64,000 nucleotides of DNA, taken from Lewinellaceae bacterium. Lineage in GTDB: Bacteria > Bacteroidota > Bacteroidia > Chitinophagales > Saprospiraceae. Under the pieces are notes generated by a model. The model was not told the DNA's origin and made no database searches. It saw only the letters and a program-made list of their open reading frames with translations. Both the position numbers and the translations under genes were made by a program. The stretch lies in contig JACJXZ010000016.1 of assembly GCA_020636375.1 (NCBI GenBank), forward strand, positions 221,885 through 285,884. The letters run 5' to 3'. This document shows, piece after piece, positions 1-7,256 of this stretch (positions within the stretch are counted from its first letter, which is position 1; each line of letters starts with the position of its first letter).

Positions 1-53
1 AGCCGCAACCGGTTATCAAAAATTTTATTGAGCTTGGTAATGAAATCTTTCAT
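1..53 (-). CDS. Winged-helix transcriptional regulator, N-terminal fragment (runs off the window)
   Basis: Only the first 17 codons are visible, reading MKDFITKLNKIFDNRLR, with the ATG at 53-51. This opening is typical of the small winged-helix DNA-binding regulators of Bacteroidota that are encoded together with a membrane protein of the type found at 96-764, on the same strand just upstream in transcription order. The family assignment rests on a short N-terminus and on that pairing, so it is an inference. Confidence 0.5.
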   Translation of the reverse strand, partial: MKDFITKLNKIFDNRLR

Positions 54-95
54 CGTCTAAGAGGTTAGAGGTTGGATATCTGGCGCGTTTTCCGG

Positions 96-764
96 CTAAG
101 GCCCAACCCTCTCCCGCTTGTTCTCTCCAGCTTCGTATTTATAATACATCCAGACGCCGTAGATGATGTGCAAAAAACCAAATCCTATGACCCAGGCCTC
201 CAGCCCAAAACCCATGCGGAAAGTAGCCAGAAGGCCCAGGGCGATCTCGCAAAGGCCCAGGTAATGGACATCGTGCAGGGTATATTTGCTGGCATTGACC
301 AGCGCCAGGCCGTAAAAGACCAGCGTCGCCGGCGCTACCAGCCCGATCAAACCATGTTTGAGCAATGCCAGGCAGAAAAGGCCGCCGGCCACCAGGGGAA
401 TGCCCAGGCTGACCAGCAAACGCCGGGTCAATGCATCCCAGATTCTCTGCTCCTTGCGCCGCGCTTTGCGGGTCGTGAAAAAGATGCCGAAACTCAGGGC
501 CAGCACAATGACGCCCACCGCGTCCAGGATGAAAAACGTGACATATCCCATCCCCCACTTCTGTATCTCCGGCGCCATGACGTAATAAGGGCGTTCCTGG
601 TCAAAAGGGCTGACGCCTAAGTAAGCATAAACCAATGCCGCCCCCAGCAATGCCGCCACGCCGGCAACAACACCCGACAGGCCGCTCAGCGAGATAAACC
701 GCGATGAACGTTCCATCAAAGAGCGAATCTCGCTCAATGTTTCCAGGTGTTGATCTGGGTTCAT
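96..764 (-). CDS. Polytopic membrane protein, partner of the adjacent winged-helix regulator
   Basis: About 222 residues starting MNPDQHLETLSEI; in-frame ATGs also occur at 773 and 794, but this start matches the usual beginning of the family. A short cytoplasmic N-terminal helix (SEIRSLMERSSRF) is followed by about six hydrophobic segments and a basic C-terminus. It lies upstream of the regulator gene on the same strand with a 42-base gap, so the two are probably one operon in which the membrane protein may sense a signal. No enzymatic motif is visible and the biochemical role is unknown. Confidence 0.7.
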   Translation of the reverse strand: MNPDQHLETLSEIRSLMERSSRFISLSGLSGVVAGVAALLGAALVYAYLGVSPFDQERPYYVMAPEIQKWGMGYVTFFILDAVGVIVLALSFGIFFTTRKARRKEQRIWDALTRRLLVSLGIPLVAGGLFCLALLKHGLIGLVAPATLVFYGLALVNASKYTLHDVHYLGLCEIALGLLATFRMGFGLEAWVIGFGFLHIIYGVWMYYKYEAGENKRERVGP

Positions 765-890
765 TTTTTTCATATAAAGAACTTTGTGTGGCAAAGTTGA
801 TTGTCAATTTGAACAGAATTTACGGAGCGGCGAGAGAGATGTTTCACGGAAAGCTCAAAATTTTTGAAACTATTTAGCTGGGCTAAGAGG

Positions 891-966
891 CTTTTGCCAC
901 AAAGACACCAAGGCACAAAGATTGCACAAAGCCTTGGTGCGATCTTGGTGTCTTGGTGGCAAAGGC
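891..966. repeat. Imperfect inverted repeat (CCACAAAGACACCAAG type)
   Basis: The arms TTTGCCACAAAGACACCAAG and CTTGGTGTCTTGGTGGCAAA pair with few mismatches around a short centre that itself contains CAAAG/CTTGG half repeats. It lies upstream of the sensor gene at 1128. The sequence is of the same style (short words with CACAGAG or CACAAAG) as the inverted repeat at 23878-24113, so both may belong to a class of dispersed hairpin repeats. Confidence 0.55.
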
Positions 967-1127
967 ATCAGGCCCACAAAAATAGTTGCCAAATTTTTTT
1001 AATTAATCGGAAGCGTTTCCCATTGGCCGGCGATACGAACAATTTATCGTTATGTAAACTTATACTAGCAATCGCTACTTGTGATGCACAACAACCCAAT
1101 ACTTGCCAGATTCAAAAAAGACCGTTT

Positions 1128-1739
1128 ATGGCCAAAACCAGCTTTTTTCCAAAGTTAAGAACCGCAGCAGCGCTGATTTTTGTCTTTGTGTTGATTTATG
1201 GCACCAATCGCCTGGACAACCACCATTTTGAAAATGTACAGCACATCATCAACACCGTTTACGAAGACAGGATCGTTGCTCAACATTACATTTACCAACT
1301 GAACAACCTCTATCGCCGGAAGGAGGAGGGCATTCCCGGCTCGTTGAAAGAAGAGGCTGCCCGGGATATCAACCGGCAAATTGACAACTACTTCGAGCTG
1401 TTTTCAGCTACAAGGTTAACCAATAAAGAGGCTCGGGTTTTCCAGTTGCTGGAGGAAAAAAACGAGGAGCTGAAGGCCCTGGAAGCGCGGCTGGCTAGCC
1501 TGCCGGACAGCGACCCGGGCGAAAAGGATATCGACCGGATAAAGGCGAAGATCGATGGGATATACGAAAGCCTGGACGGCCTTTCCGAAATTCAATTGAA
1601 CGAAGGAGGGCGCCTGCGGCAAGCCGCTCAGGATTCTCTGGATACCAATTCCTTTTTCTCGCAGTTGGAATTGGTCGCACTTTTGTTTACCGCCCTGCTG
1701 GTCCAGATCATCATATTTTATGTGCCGAAAAGCAATTAG
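1128..1739 (+). CDS. Membrane protein with four-helix-bundle sensor-like (MCP-type) domain
   Basis: A 203-residue protein. An upstream in-frame ATG exists at 864, but that extension runs through the repeat at 891-966 and lacks protein character, so the start MAKTSFFPKLRTAAALIFVF is chosen. A first membrane helix (about residues 9-24) is followed by an extracytoplasmic helical region (VQHIINTVYEDRIVAQHYIY, resembling four-helix MCP signal domains) and a C-terminal membrane helix (about 180-198) ending in a short tail. There is no HAMP, kinase or signalling domain, so it may work with a separate partner. Bacteroidota often have such stand-alone sensors of unknown output. Confidence 0.65.
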   Translation: MAKTSFFPKLRTAAALIFVFVLIYGTNRLDNHHFENVQHIINTVYEDRIVAQHYIYQLNNLYRRKEEGIPGSLKEEAARDINRQIDNYFELFSATRLTNKEARVFQLLEEKNEELKALEARLASLPDSDPGEKDIDRIKAKIDGIYESLDGLSEIQLNEGGRLRQAAQDSLDTNSFFSQLELVALLFTALLVQIIIFYVPKSN

Positions 1740-1830
1740 CGCCTGCTTGGAGCGGAAAAAGGAACCCGGATCATGCGTTTTAATAAAAATACCTTTTAAC
1801 TTGGGCGGATAACGTATAATTAAAAGACAG

Positions 1831-3042
1831 ATGAAAGCCCTTTTCTACACCCGGGAATATCCGCCCTACGTCTACGGCGGCGCCGGCGTCCACGTCGAAT
1901 ACCTGGCGGCCGAACTGGCCAAACTGATGGAAGTGGAGGTGCGCTCGTTCGGCGACCAGGATGAAACTGCCGGAACCTTAACCGTCAAAGGTTTTCCCTA
2001 TGACAATCCGGTTTTCAGCCGGGCCGACGGCAAGCTAAAGGCCGTCCTGCAAACCCTGAGTACCTGCGTGCACATGAACGCGGCGCCGACAGATGCCGAC
2101 GTCGTGCACTGCCATACCTGGTACGCTCATTTTGCCGGCATCGTCGCCAAATTGTGCTACGGCATCCCTCTGGTCATTACGACCCATTCCCTGGAACCGC
2201 TGCGGCCCTGGAAACGGGAACAACTGGGAAGGGGGTACGACGCTTCCTCCTGGGTGGAAAAAACGGCTATCGAAATGGCGGACGCCATAATCGCCGTTTC
2301 CGAAGAAACCAAACAGGACGTCCTGAAATTCTTTGACGTCGGCGAGGAGAAAATTAAAGTCATCTACAACGGCATCGACCTGCAGCAGTATGCCGCCACG
2401 GAAGCTGCGTCAACCTTGGAGGAATACGGCGTGGACCCCTCCCGGCCCTACGTGCTTTTCGTGGGCCGCATCACCCGGCAGAAGGGCATCATCCACCTGG
2501 TCAACGCTATAAAATATATCGATCCCGAAACCCAGGTCGTACTGTGTGCCGGCGCGCCCGATACGCCCGAGATCGCCAAAGAGATGGAGGATAGCGTCCG
2601 GGAGGTGAAAAAAAACAGGGATAACGTGATCTGGATCGATAAAATGCTGAGCAAGGAGGCCGTCATTCAACTGTATTCCCACGCCGACGTATTCTGCTGC
2701 CCGTCCATCTACGAACCCTTCGGCATCATCAACATCGAGGCCATGGCGTGCCATACCGCCGTGGTGGCCAGCGCAGTGGGAGGAATCAAGGAAGTGGTCG
2801 TCCACGGAGAAACCGGTTTGTTAATCCCTCTGGAACAACAAAATGCTGCCCCCTTCGAACCGGTCGACCCCGACAAGTTCTCCAGAGACCTGGCTGCCGG
2901 CATCAATAAACTGATCGCCGACCCGGAACTGAGGGCGTCTATGGCCCGGAAAGGCCGGAAAAGAGTGGAAGATCACTTCGACTGGCGGGCCATTGCCCGG
3001 CAGGTGGAGCAGTTGTACCGGTCGCTGGCGGGGAAAGGATGA
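1831..3042 (+). CDS. glgA: Glycogen synthase, GlgA of the actinobacterial (GlgM-like) type
   Basis: A 403-residue GT-B fold glycosyltransferase (GT4-like). It transfers glucose from ADP-glucose to glycogen, or in the GlgM branch makes maltose-1-phosphate from ADP-glucose and glucose-1-phosphate. Visible features are the N-terminal YPPYVYGGAGVHVEYLA loop, the TTHSLEPLRPWK segment, the acceptor-binding YNGID, LFVGRITRQKGI at the domain boundary and the donor-site EPFGIINIEAMA. Length and start fit the TIGR02149-like family. The stop overlaps an in-frame ATG of the next reading frame (ATGA at 3039), but that gene probably starts later. Which of the two reactions applies cannot be read from sequence alone. 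Confidence 0.9.
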   Translation: MKALFYTREYPPYVYGGAGVHVEYLAAELAKLMEVEVRSFGDQDETAGTLTVKGFPYDNPVFSRADGKLKAVLQTLSTCVHMNAAPTDADVVHCHTWYAHFAGIVAKLCYGIPLVITTHSLEPLRPWKREQLGRGYDASSWVEKTAIEMADAIIAVSEETKQDVLKFFDVGEEKIKVIYNGIDLQQYAATEAASTLEEYGVDPSRPYVLFVGRITRQKGIIHLVNAIKYIDPETQVVLCAGAPDTPEIAKEMEDSVREVKKNRDNVIWIDKMLSKEAVIQLYSHADVFCCPSIYEPFGIINIEAMACHTAVVASAVGGIKEVVVHGETGLLIPLEQQNAAPFEPVDPDKFSRDLAAGINKLIADPELRASMARKGRKRVEDHFDWRAIARQVEQLYRSLAGKG

Positions 3043-3137
3043 GTGGGCAATTAGACAAAGAAAAAACCAATAAAATAAAGGGCGGGACGATCGACAACGA
3101 TGTCGCTCTGTTTTTTTCCGGATCAGAAACCAAATTA

Positions 3138-3878
3138 ATGAGGGCTTTTAAATGGGTCGCGATACTGTTCTTTGTATCGCAGGGTGGGTTTTCATCTGTA
3201 GCGCAACCGGGCTTTACTGCAACGCCGGAAGTGGTCACTGCTGTCAAGCCTTCCGATATTTTGGTCTTTTACAATTATACTCAGTTCGGGAACCTGACGG
3301 GCGACACACTTCAGATGCGGTGGGTCAGGACTGAGGTTGTCGCCAGCAACCGGTCGGCTACCCCCGGGACGGGGCCGATGGGCAATTGGGCCATCGCCAT
3401 CCAGGACCCCAATGCGTATTACAACCCCGCCATTGGCCTCGACAGCGCCGATTTTTTTCTGCCGCCAACGACCAGCAGCACCGACCATTTTATCCTCCAG
3501 CTTTTCCCCAATAACGAAGCGGGCAACCTGATAATGAAGTTCCGGTTCTTTCCCGTCGCTAACCCCGCGGATTCGCTGGCCGTGACTTTCGACTTCACTG
3601 CCACTCCGGTAATGACTTTAACCATTGAACCGGCGCCCGATGCCGTGATTTCTGCCTACCCGAACCCTGCCCCGGGCCGGTTCTTCATCCGCAATCTAAC
3701 GGGCAGCCCCAGCATGGTGACCTTATTTTCTCCACAGGGACAAGCATTACAACCCTTTTCCTTGCCGCCCGCAGAAGAGTATTCAGTTGATGGGGGCCGA
3801 TTGCCCGCCGGCACATACTATCTGAGAGCCGAGACACCCCGGAAAAAAAGTACGTGGATATTATTAACGATACAATAA
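3138..3878 (+). CDS. Secreted protein with T9SS type A sorting domain
   Basis: An ATG at 3039 overlapping the glgA stop gives 279 residues, but MRAFKWVAILFFVSQGGFSSVAQ at 3138 is a clear signal peptide, so 246 residues is preferred. The middle (about residues 25-170) looks beta-rich and matches no recognised enzyme. The last roughly 75 residues (AYPNPAPGRFFI ... LPAGTYYLR) form a typical Por secretion-tail domain, which directs export through the type IX system and anchoring to the cell surface. Function of the cargo part is unknown. Confidence 0.75.
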   Translation: MRAFKWVAILFFVSQGGFSSVAQPGFTATPEVVTAVKPSDILVFYNYTQFGNLTGDTLQMRWVRTEVVASNRSATPGTGPMGNWAIAIQDPNAYYNPAIGLDSADFFLPPTTSSTDHFILQLFPNNEAGNLIMKFRFFPVANPADSLAVTFDFTATPVMTLTIEPAPDAVISAYPNPAPGRFFIRNLTGSPSMVTLFSPQGQALQPFSLPPAEEYSVDGGRLPAGTYYLRAETPRKKSTWILLTIQ

Positions 3879-3892
3879 CCGGATCCAAACTC

Positions 3893-3944
3893 ACTTATTC
3901 ACTCATTCACTCATTCACTCATTCCTTCATTCCCTCAATCCCTC
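3893..3944. repeat. TCATTCAC/ATTCC microsatellite
   Basis: A run of CACTCATT units passing into CATTCCTT/CCCTCA units between two convergent genes. It touches the last codons of the OmpA gene on the minus strand. The same words occur at 41262-41340, in inverted form at 31036-31106, and inside the 95-bp element copies at 11986 and 48144. Confidence 0.7.
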
Positions 3945-4723
3945 ACCGCCACCGGATCCAGCAATTGAAAGAACTGGTCCAGCTTCGGCATGATGACGAT
4001 CTCGGTGCGGCGGTTGAGGCTGCGCCCGGCCGCCGTCGTATTGTTCGCCTTGGGCACGTACTGGGAGCGCCCGGCGGCCGTCATCCGTTCCGGGGCCACG
4101 TAGTGTTCCTGCTGCAGGATGCGCACCACGGAGGTGGCCCGCTTCACGCTCAGATCCCAGTTGTCGGCAGTGCAGGCGTTGGATATGGGCACGTCGTCGG
4201 TATGGCCTTCGACCATGATGTTCATATCGTCGTGGTCGTTGACCACCGTGGCGATCTTGCCCAGGACTGAGTGGGCCGCCTGGTTGATCCGGGAGCTGCC
4301 CGACTGGAACAGCAGCTTGTCGGAAATCGAGACGTGGACAAAGCCACCTTTGACCTCCACCTGGATGTCCTCGTCGTCGATGTTGCTCAGGGAGCGCTTG
4401 AGGTTCATCACCAGGGCGAGGTTGAGGCTGTCCTTGGATTGCACCCTGGTGGTCAGGTCCTGGATGAAGGAGTACTGTTGTGTAATGTTCTCCAGCGATT
4501 TCTTGATGCTTTCTGCCCCGTCTTTATTGACCACCGACAGGTCCGCCATGCGGTCCAGCAGGCTGGCCTGTGTGTTCTGGGCATGGCTGAGCTGGGCTTC
4601 CAGTTGTTCGATCTGTTCGTTCTTCAGGGCCAGCTCGCTTTCCAGGGCGGCCACCTTTTTTTTGTTGCAGGCGCTGAAGGGCAGCAGCGCCAGGCTGAGC
4701 ATAAGGACTTGCAGTTTTTTCAT
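3935..4723 (-). CDS. OmpA-family peptidoglycan-binding lipoprotein
   Basis: A 262-residue protein with a lipoprotein signal (lipobox LPFSAC, modified Cys about residue 19). Residues about 25-70 form a coiled coil (ALESELALKNEQIEQLEAQL). The C-terminal OmpA/MotB domain (about 120-250) carries the pattern FQSGSSRIN, VEGHTDDVPI and the late NRRTEIVI, which together bind meso-diaminopimelate in peptidoglycan. It probably ties the outer membrane to the cell wall. It is convergent with the T9SS cargo gene at 3138, separated by the microsatellite. Confidence 0.88.
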   Translation of the reverse strand: MKKLQVLMLSLALLPFSACNKKKVAALESELALKNEQIEQLEAQLSHAQNTQASLLDRMADLSVVNKDGAESIKKSLENITQQYSFIQDLTTRVQSKDSLNLALVMNLKRSLSNIDDEDIQVEVKGGFVHVSISDKLLFQSGSSRINQAAHSVLGKIATVVNDHDDMNIMVEGHTDDVPISNACTADNWDLSVKRATSVVRILQQEHYVAPERMTAAGRSQYVPKANNTTAAGRSLNRRTEIVIMPKLDQFFQLLDPVAVRD

Positions 4724-4789
4724 AGGAGTTGCTTGGTTAGTTACCCTTAATAAACTGCCTGGAGTGCCGTTTTATTATTTCCCGGCGCA

Positions 4790-5512
4790 TTAGTCCTGTT
4801 TGGCGAACACCTTGCGCAGCAGTTCCGACGTGCGCGCCCCGACGTTCTCCCGGATGTCCTTCTCCTTCACTTCGACGAGGCCAAACAGCCCCAGGAGCGC
4901 CTGCCGGGTGACGTAGTCGTCCAGCTCCGGGTTGGCGTTGGCCGTGAGGGGGATTTTATTGTAAGCCGTCACCGCGTCGCGCCAGTAGGTGCGGGCGTTG
5001 AACTTGTCGAGCGACGTTATGATGACCGGCTTGAACTCCGAGTAAAGCTGGTCGTAGGTCGTTTTCTCCAGGTAGCGGGTGGCGGCGTCTTTATTGCCCA
5101 TGAGGATGTTCATGGCGTCCTGGAAGGTCATCTGTTTGATGGCGCTGACGAAGATGGGCTTGGCCTTTTCCGCCGCGTCCTCCGCTGCCCGGTTGATCTT
5201 CAGGACGATCTCCTCTTCTACGTTGGAAAAGCCGGGCACGGCGCGCAGCTTGCCGGCCACTGCCTGGGCTTCTTCCGGCAGCAGCACCTTATAGGCGCTC
5301 TTGTAATAGCCGTCTTCGGCCGACAGGAAATCCACTGCTTCGGCCACGCCGATGTTCAGGGCTTCCTTGAGGCCGTTGCCGGCTTCTTCCTGGCTCAGGC
5401 CGCCGCCCAGCAGGCCGTCTTTGGCTTGTTTGGCTTTTTCCAGCCACTTCTGGGCATGGAGCCCGTTGAGCGCCAGCGCGCAGATCAGCAATAATCCTAG
5501 TTTTCTGGTCAT
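4790..5512 (-). CDS. DUF4197 domain protein, exported
   Basis: A 240-residue protein with a signal peptide (MTRKLGLLLICALALNGLHA). The body matches the DUF4197 pattern: GLKEALNIGVAEAVDFLS, the VLLPEEAQAVAGKLRAVPGF segment, AAEDAAEKAKPIF, and a terminal helix ending in FAKQD. DUF4197 proteins are widespread envelope-associated proteins of unknown function. It is transcribed toward the OmpA lipoprotein gene, with a 66-base gap and the same strand, so the two may be co-transcribed. Confidence 0.85.
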   Translation of the reverse strand: MTRKLGLLLICALALNGLHAQKWLEKAKQAKDGLLGGGLSQEEAGNGLKEALNIGVAEAVDFLSAEDGYYKSAYKVLLPEEAQAVAGKLRAVPGFSNVEEEIVLKINRAAEDAAEKAKPIFVSAIKQMTFQDAMNILMGNKDAATRYLEKTTYDQLYSEFKPVIITSLDKFNARTYWRDAVTAYNKIPLTANANPELDDYVTRQALLGLFGLVEVKEKDIRENVGARTSELLRKVFAKQD

Positions 5513-5698
5513 GTTATTCAGGTTTTTGTCCCTCGTGCCGCGATCATCCTGATCGCAGGGCCACTATATTTCCGCGCTAAATTATACACTTATCGGCACG
5601 CCAGGCAACTCTGGCCCATAGCTTAACGTAAGTAAAACATTTGGAACGCCCCTTCGTTAAGGGCTTTAACATACCCGAAGGCGGAGAGCGCCGGCATT

Positions 5699-5791
5699 TC
5701 CACCCACTTCCACCCATTTCCCCATATTTCCACCCATTTTCACCCATATTTCCATCCATTTCCCCATAATTCCCTATATTTCCAAAGCGCT
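5699..5791. repeat. CCCATTTCCA-type low-complexity repeat
   Basis: About nine imperfect copies of a 10-mer (TTTCCACCCA, TTTCCCCATA and variants) between the divergent DUF4197 and DmpA genes. It would lie in the promoter region of the DmpA gene. No regulatory role can be assigned. Confidence 0.7.
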
Positions 5792-5816
5792 CTCCTGCTT
5801 TTTCAAAACACCAATC

Positions 5817-6935
5817 ATGGGCACAAAATTGATCTTTGCAACAGTACTGGCACTGCTCACCACCACCCTTATGGCACAACCAAACCGCATACGCGCCCAC
5901 GGCATTGAGCCGGGCATCCTGCCCGCCGGCCCCCTGAACGCCATCACCGACGTAGCCGGCGTCCGGGTAGGGCATCTCACCCTTATTGCCGGCGACAGCG
6001 TCCGGACCGGCGTTACTGCCATCCTGCCCCACGAGGGCAACATTTTCCAACAGAAAGTCCCCGCCGCTATTTACATCGGCAACGGCTTCGGCAAGCTCAT
6101 GGGCTACAGCCAGGTGGAAGAGCTGGGCAACCTCGAAACGCCCATCATCCTGACCAACACCCTCAGCGTGCCCACCGCCGCCGATGCGCTGATCGACTTC
6201 ACTCTCGGCCACCCGGAAAATGCCGGCGTGCGTTCGGTCAACCCCGTCGTGGGAGAAACCAATGACGGGGTGCTGAACGACATCCGAGGCCGGCATGTCA
6301 GGAAGGAGCACGTCCGGCAGGCCATCGCCTCGGCCGCCTCCGGCCCGGTGGCAGAAGGCAACGTGGGCGCCGGTACGGGAACCATCTGTTTCGGCTTCAA
6401 GGGCGGCATCGGCACGGCTTCCCGCCGGCTGCCGGCGCCAGACGGCGGCTATACCGTTGGTGTGCTGGTGCAGGCCAACTTCGGCGGTGTGCTGCAGGTG
6501 GATGGGCTGCCAGTAGGGGAGGAGTTCAGGAAGAAAAAGGCGGCCGGCGGCTCCGGCGACGGCTCCTGCATGATCGTCGTGGCCACCGACGCTCCGGCCG
6601 ACGCCCGCAACCTGAAGCGGATGGCCAAGCGGGCGATGCTGGGCCTGGCCCGTACGGGCGGCATTGCTTCCAATGGCAGCGGGGATTATGTCATCGCCTT
6701 TTCCACCGCCGGGGGCCTGCGTGTGCCCTACGCTCCCGCCAGCCCCCTGCTGGAGCAAAAAGTGCTGGACAACAGTGCCATGACGCCTCTTTTCCTGGCG
6801 GCCATCGAAGCTACCGAGGAGGCTATCCTGAATTCGCTCTTCATGGCGGAGTCGATGACGGCCAACGGACATACGGTGGAGGCCCTGCCGGTGGAGGCGG
6901 TTTTGGAGATGATGGGACGAAATGGAAAGAAATGA
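5817..6935 (+). CDS. DmpA/BapA-type aminopeptidase (peptidase family S58), exported
   Basis: A 372-residue P1-family self-processing N-terminal nucleophile hydrolase, acting as D/L-aminopeptidase or beta-peptidyl aminopeptidase. A signal peptide (to about residue 20) is followed by the family opening GPLNAITDVAGVRVGH. The autocleavage site falls at Gly249-Ser250 in GDGSCMIVVATDAP, so Ser250 would become the nucleophile at the new N-terminus of the beta subunit. Other family patterns are NGFGK, LTNTLSVPTAADAL and GNVGAGTGTICFGFKGGIGT. Substrate class cannot be decided from sequence. It stands alone, with a low-complexity repeat upstream. Confidence 0.9.
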   Translation: MGTKLIFATVLALLTTTLMAQPNRIRAHGIEPGILPAGPLNAITDVAGVRVGHLTLIAGDSVRTGVTAILPHEGNIFQQKVPAAIYIGNGFGKLMGYSQVEELGNLETPIILTNTLSVPTAADALIDFTLGHPENAGVRSVNPVVGETNDGVLNDIRGRHVRKEHVRQAIASAASGPVAEGNVGAGTGTICFGFKGGIGTASRRLPAPDGGYTVGVLVQANFGGVLQVDGLPVGEEFRKKKAAGGSGDGSCMIVVATDAPADARNLKRMAKRAMLGLARTGGIASNGSGDYVIAFSTAGGLRVPYAPASPLLEQKVLDNSAMTPLFLAAIEATEEAILNSLFMAESMTANGHTVEALPVEAVLEMMGRNGKK

Positions 6936-7256
6936 GAACCCTGGAGTGATCCGGCCAGGACATCACCGCCTGGGCGGCAGGTTCGTCGTTGGCACAATGG
7001 ATCGGCCGGCGCAGCCAAATTCCCCATTCCCAGTGAAACAAGTTTTCCCTCATTCCGTAAGACACAATTGTTCCTTCAGGATTTTCGAAGTATAAGCGCT
7101 CAGTAAGAGCAGGCACCGCGGCTCGAAATCCGGGCTGTTCTGCCAGGCTTTGTCTCCTGATGCGGTGCTCAGGATTCTGTCTCTCCCCCCCTCCATTGAA
7201 GCAGGAACTCAGGGCTTCAACCGTGCTCATTCATTAACCTCAACTAATACTATGGC
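6936..7256. other. Non-coding stretch with a possible small gene remnant
   Basis: About 320 bases between DmpA and the DUF5723 gene. On the minus strand an open stretch around 7000-7150 reads with protein-like character (LYFENPEGTIVSYG and following), but it overlaps the DmpA 3' end and has no recognisable family, so it is at most a decayed fragment. No strong promoter or terminator was seen. Confidence 0.3.

Noticed and set aside
864..1127. N-terminal extension of the sensor protein gene
   Set aside because: This part runs through a palindromic repeat and lacks a signal peptide, whereas the internal ATG at 1128 begins a membrane helix.
6841..7230. Minus-strand frame behind DmpA
   Set aside because: Overlaps the certain DmpA 3' end by almost 100 bases; the remaining part shows no family. 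It may contain a relic but is not supported as a gene.
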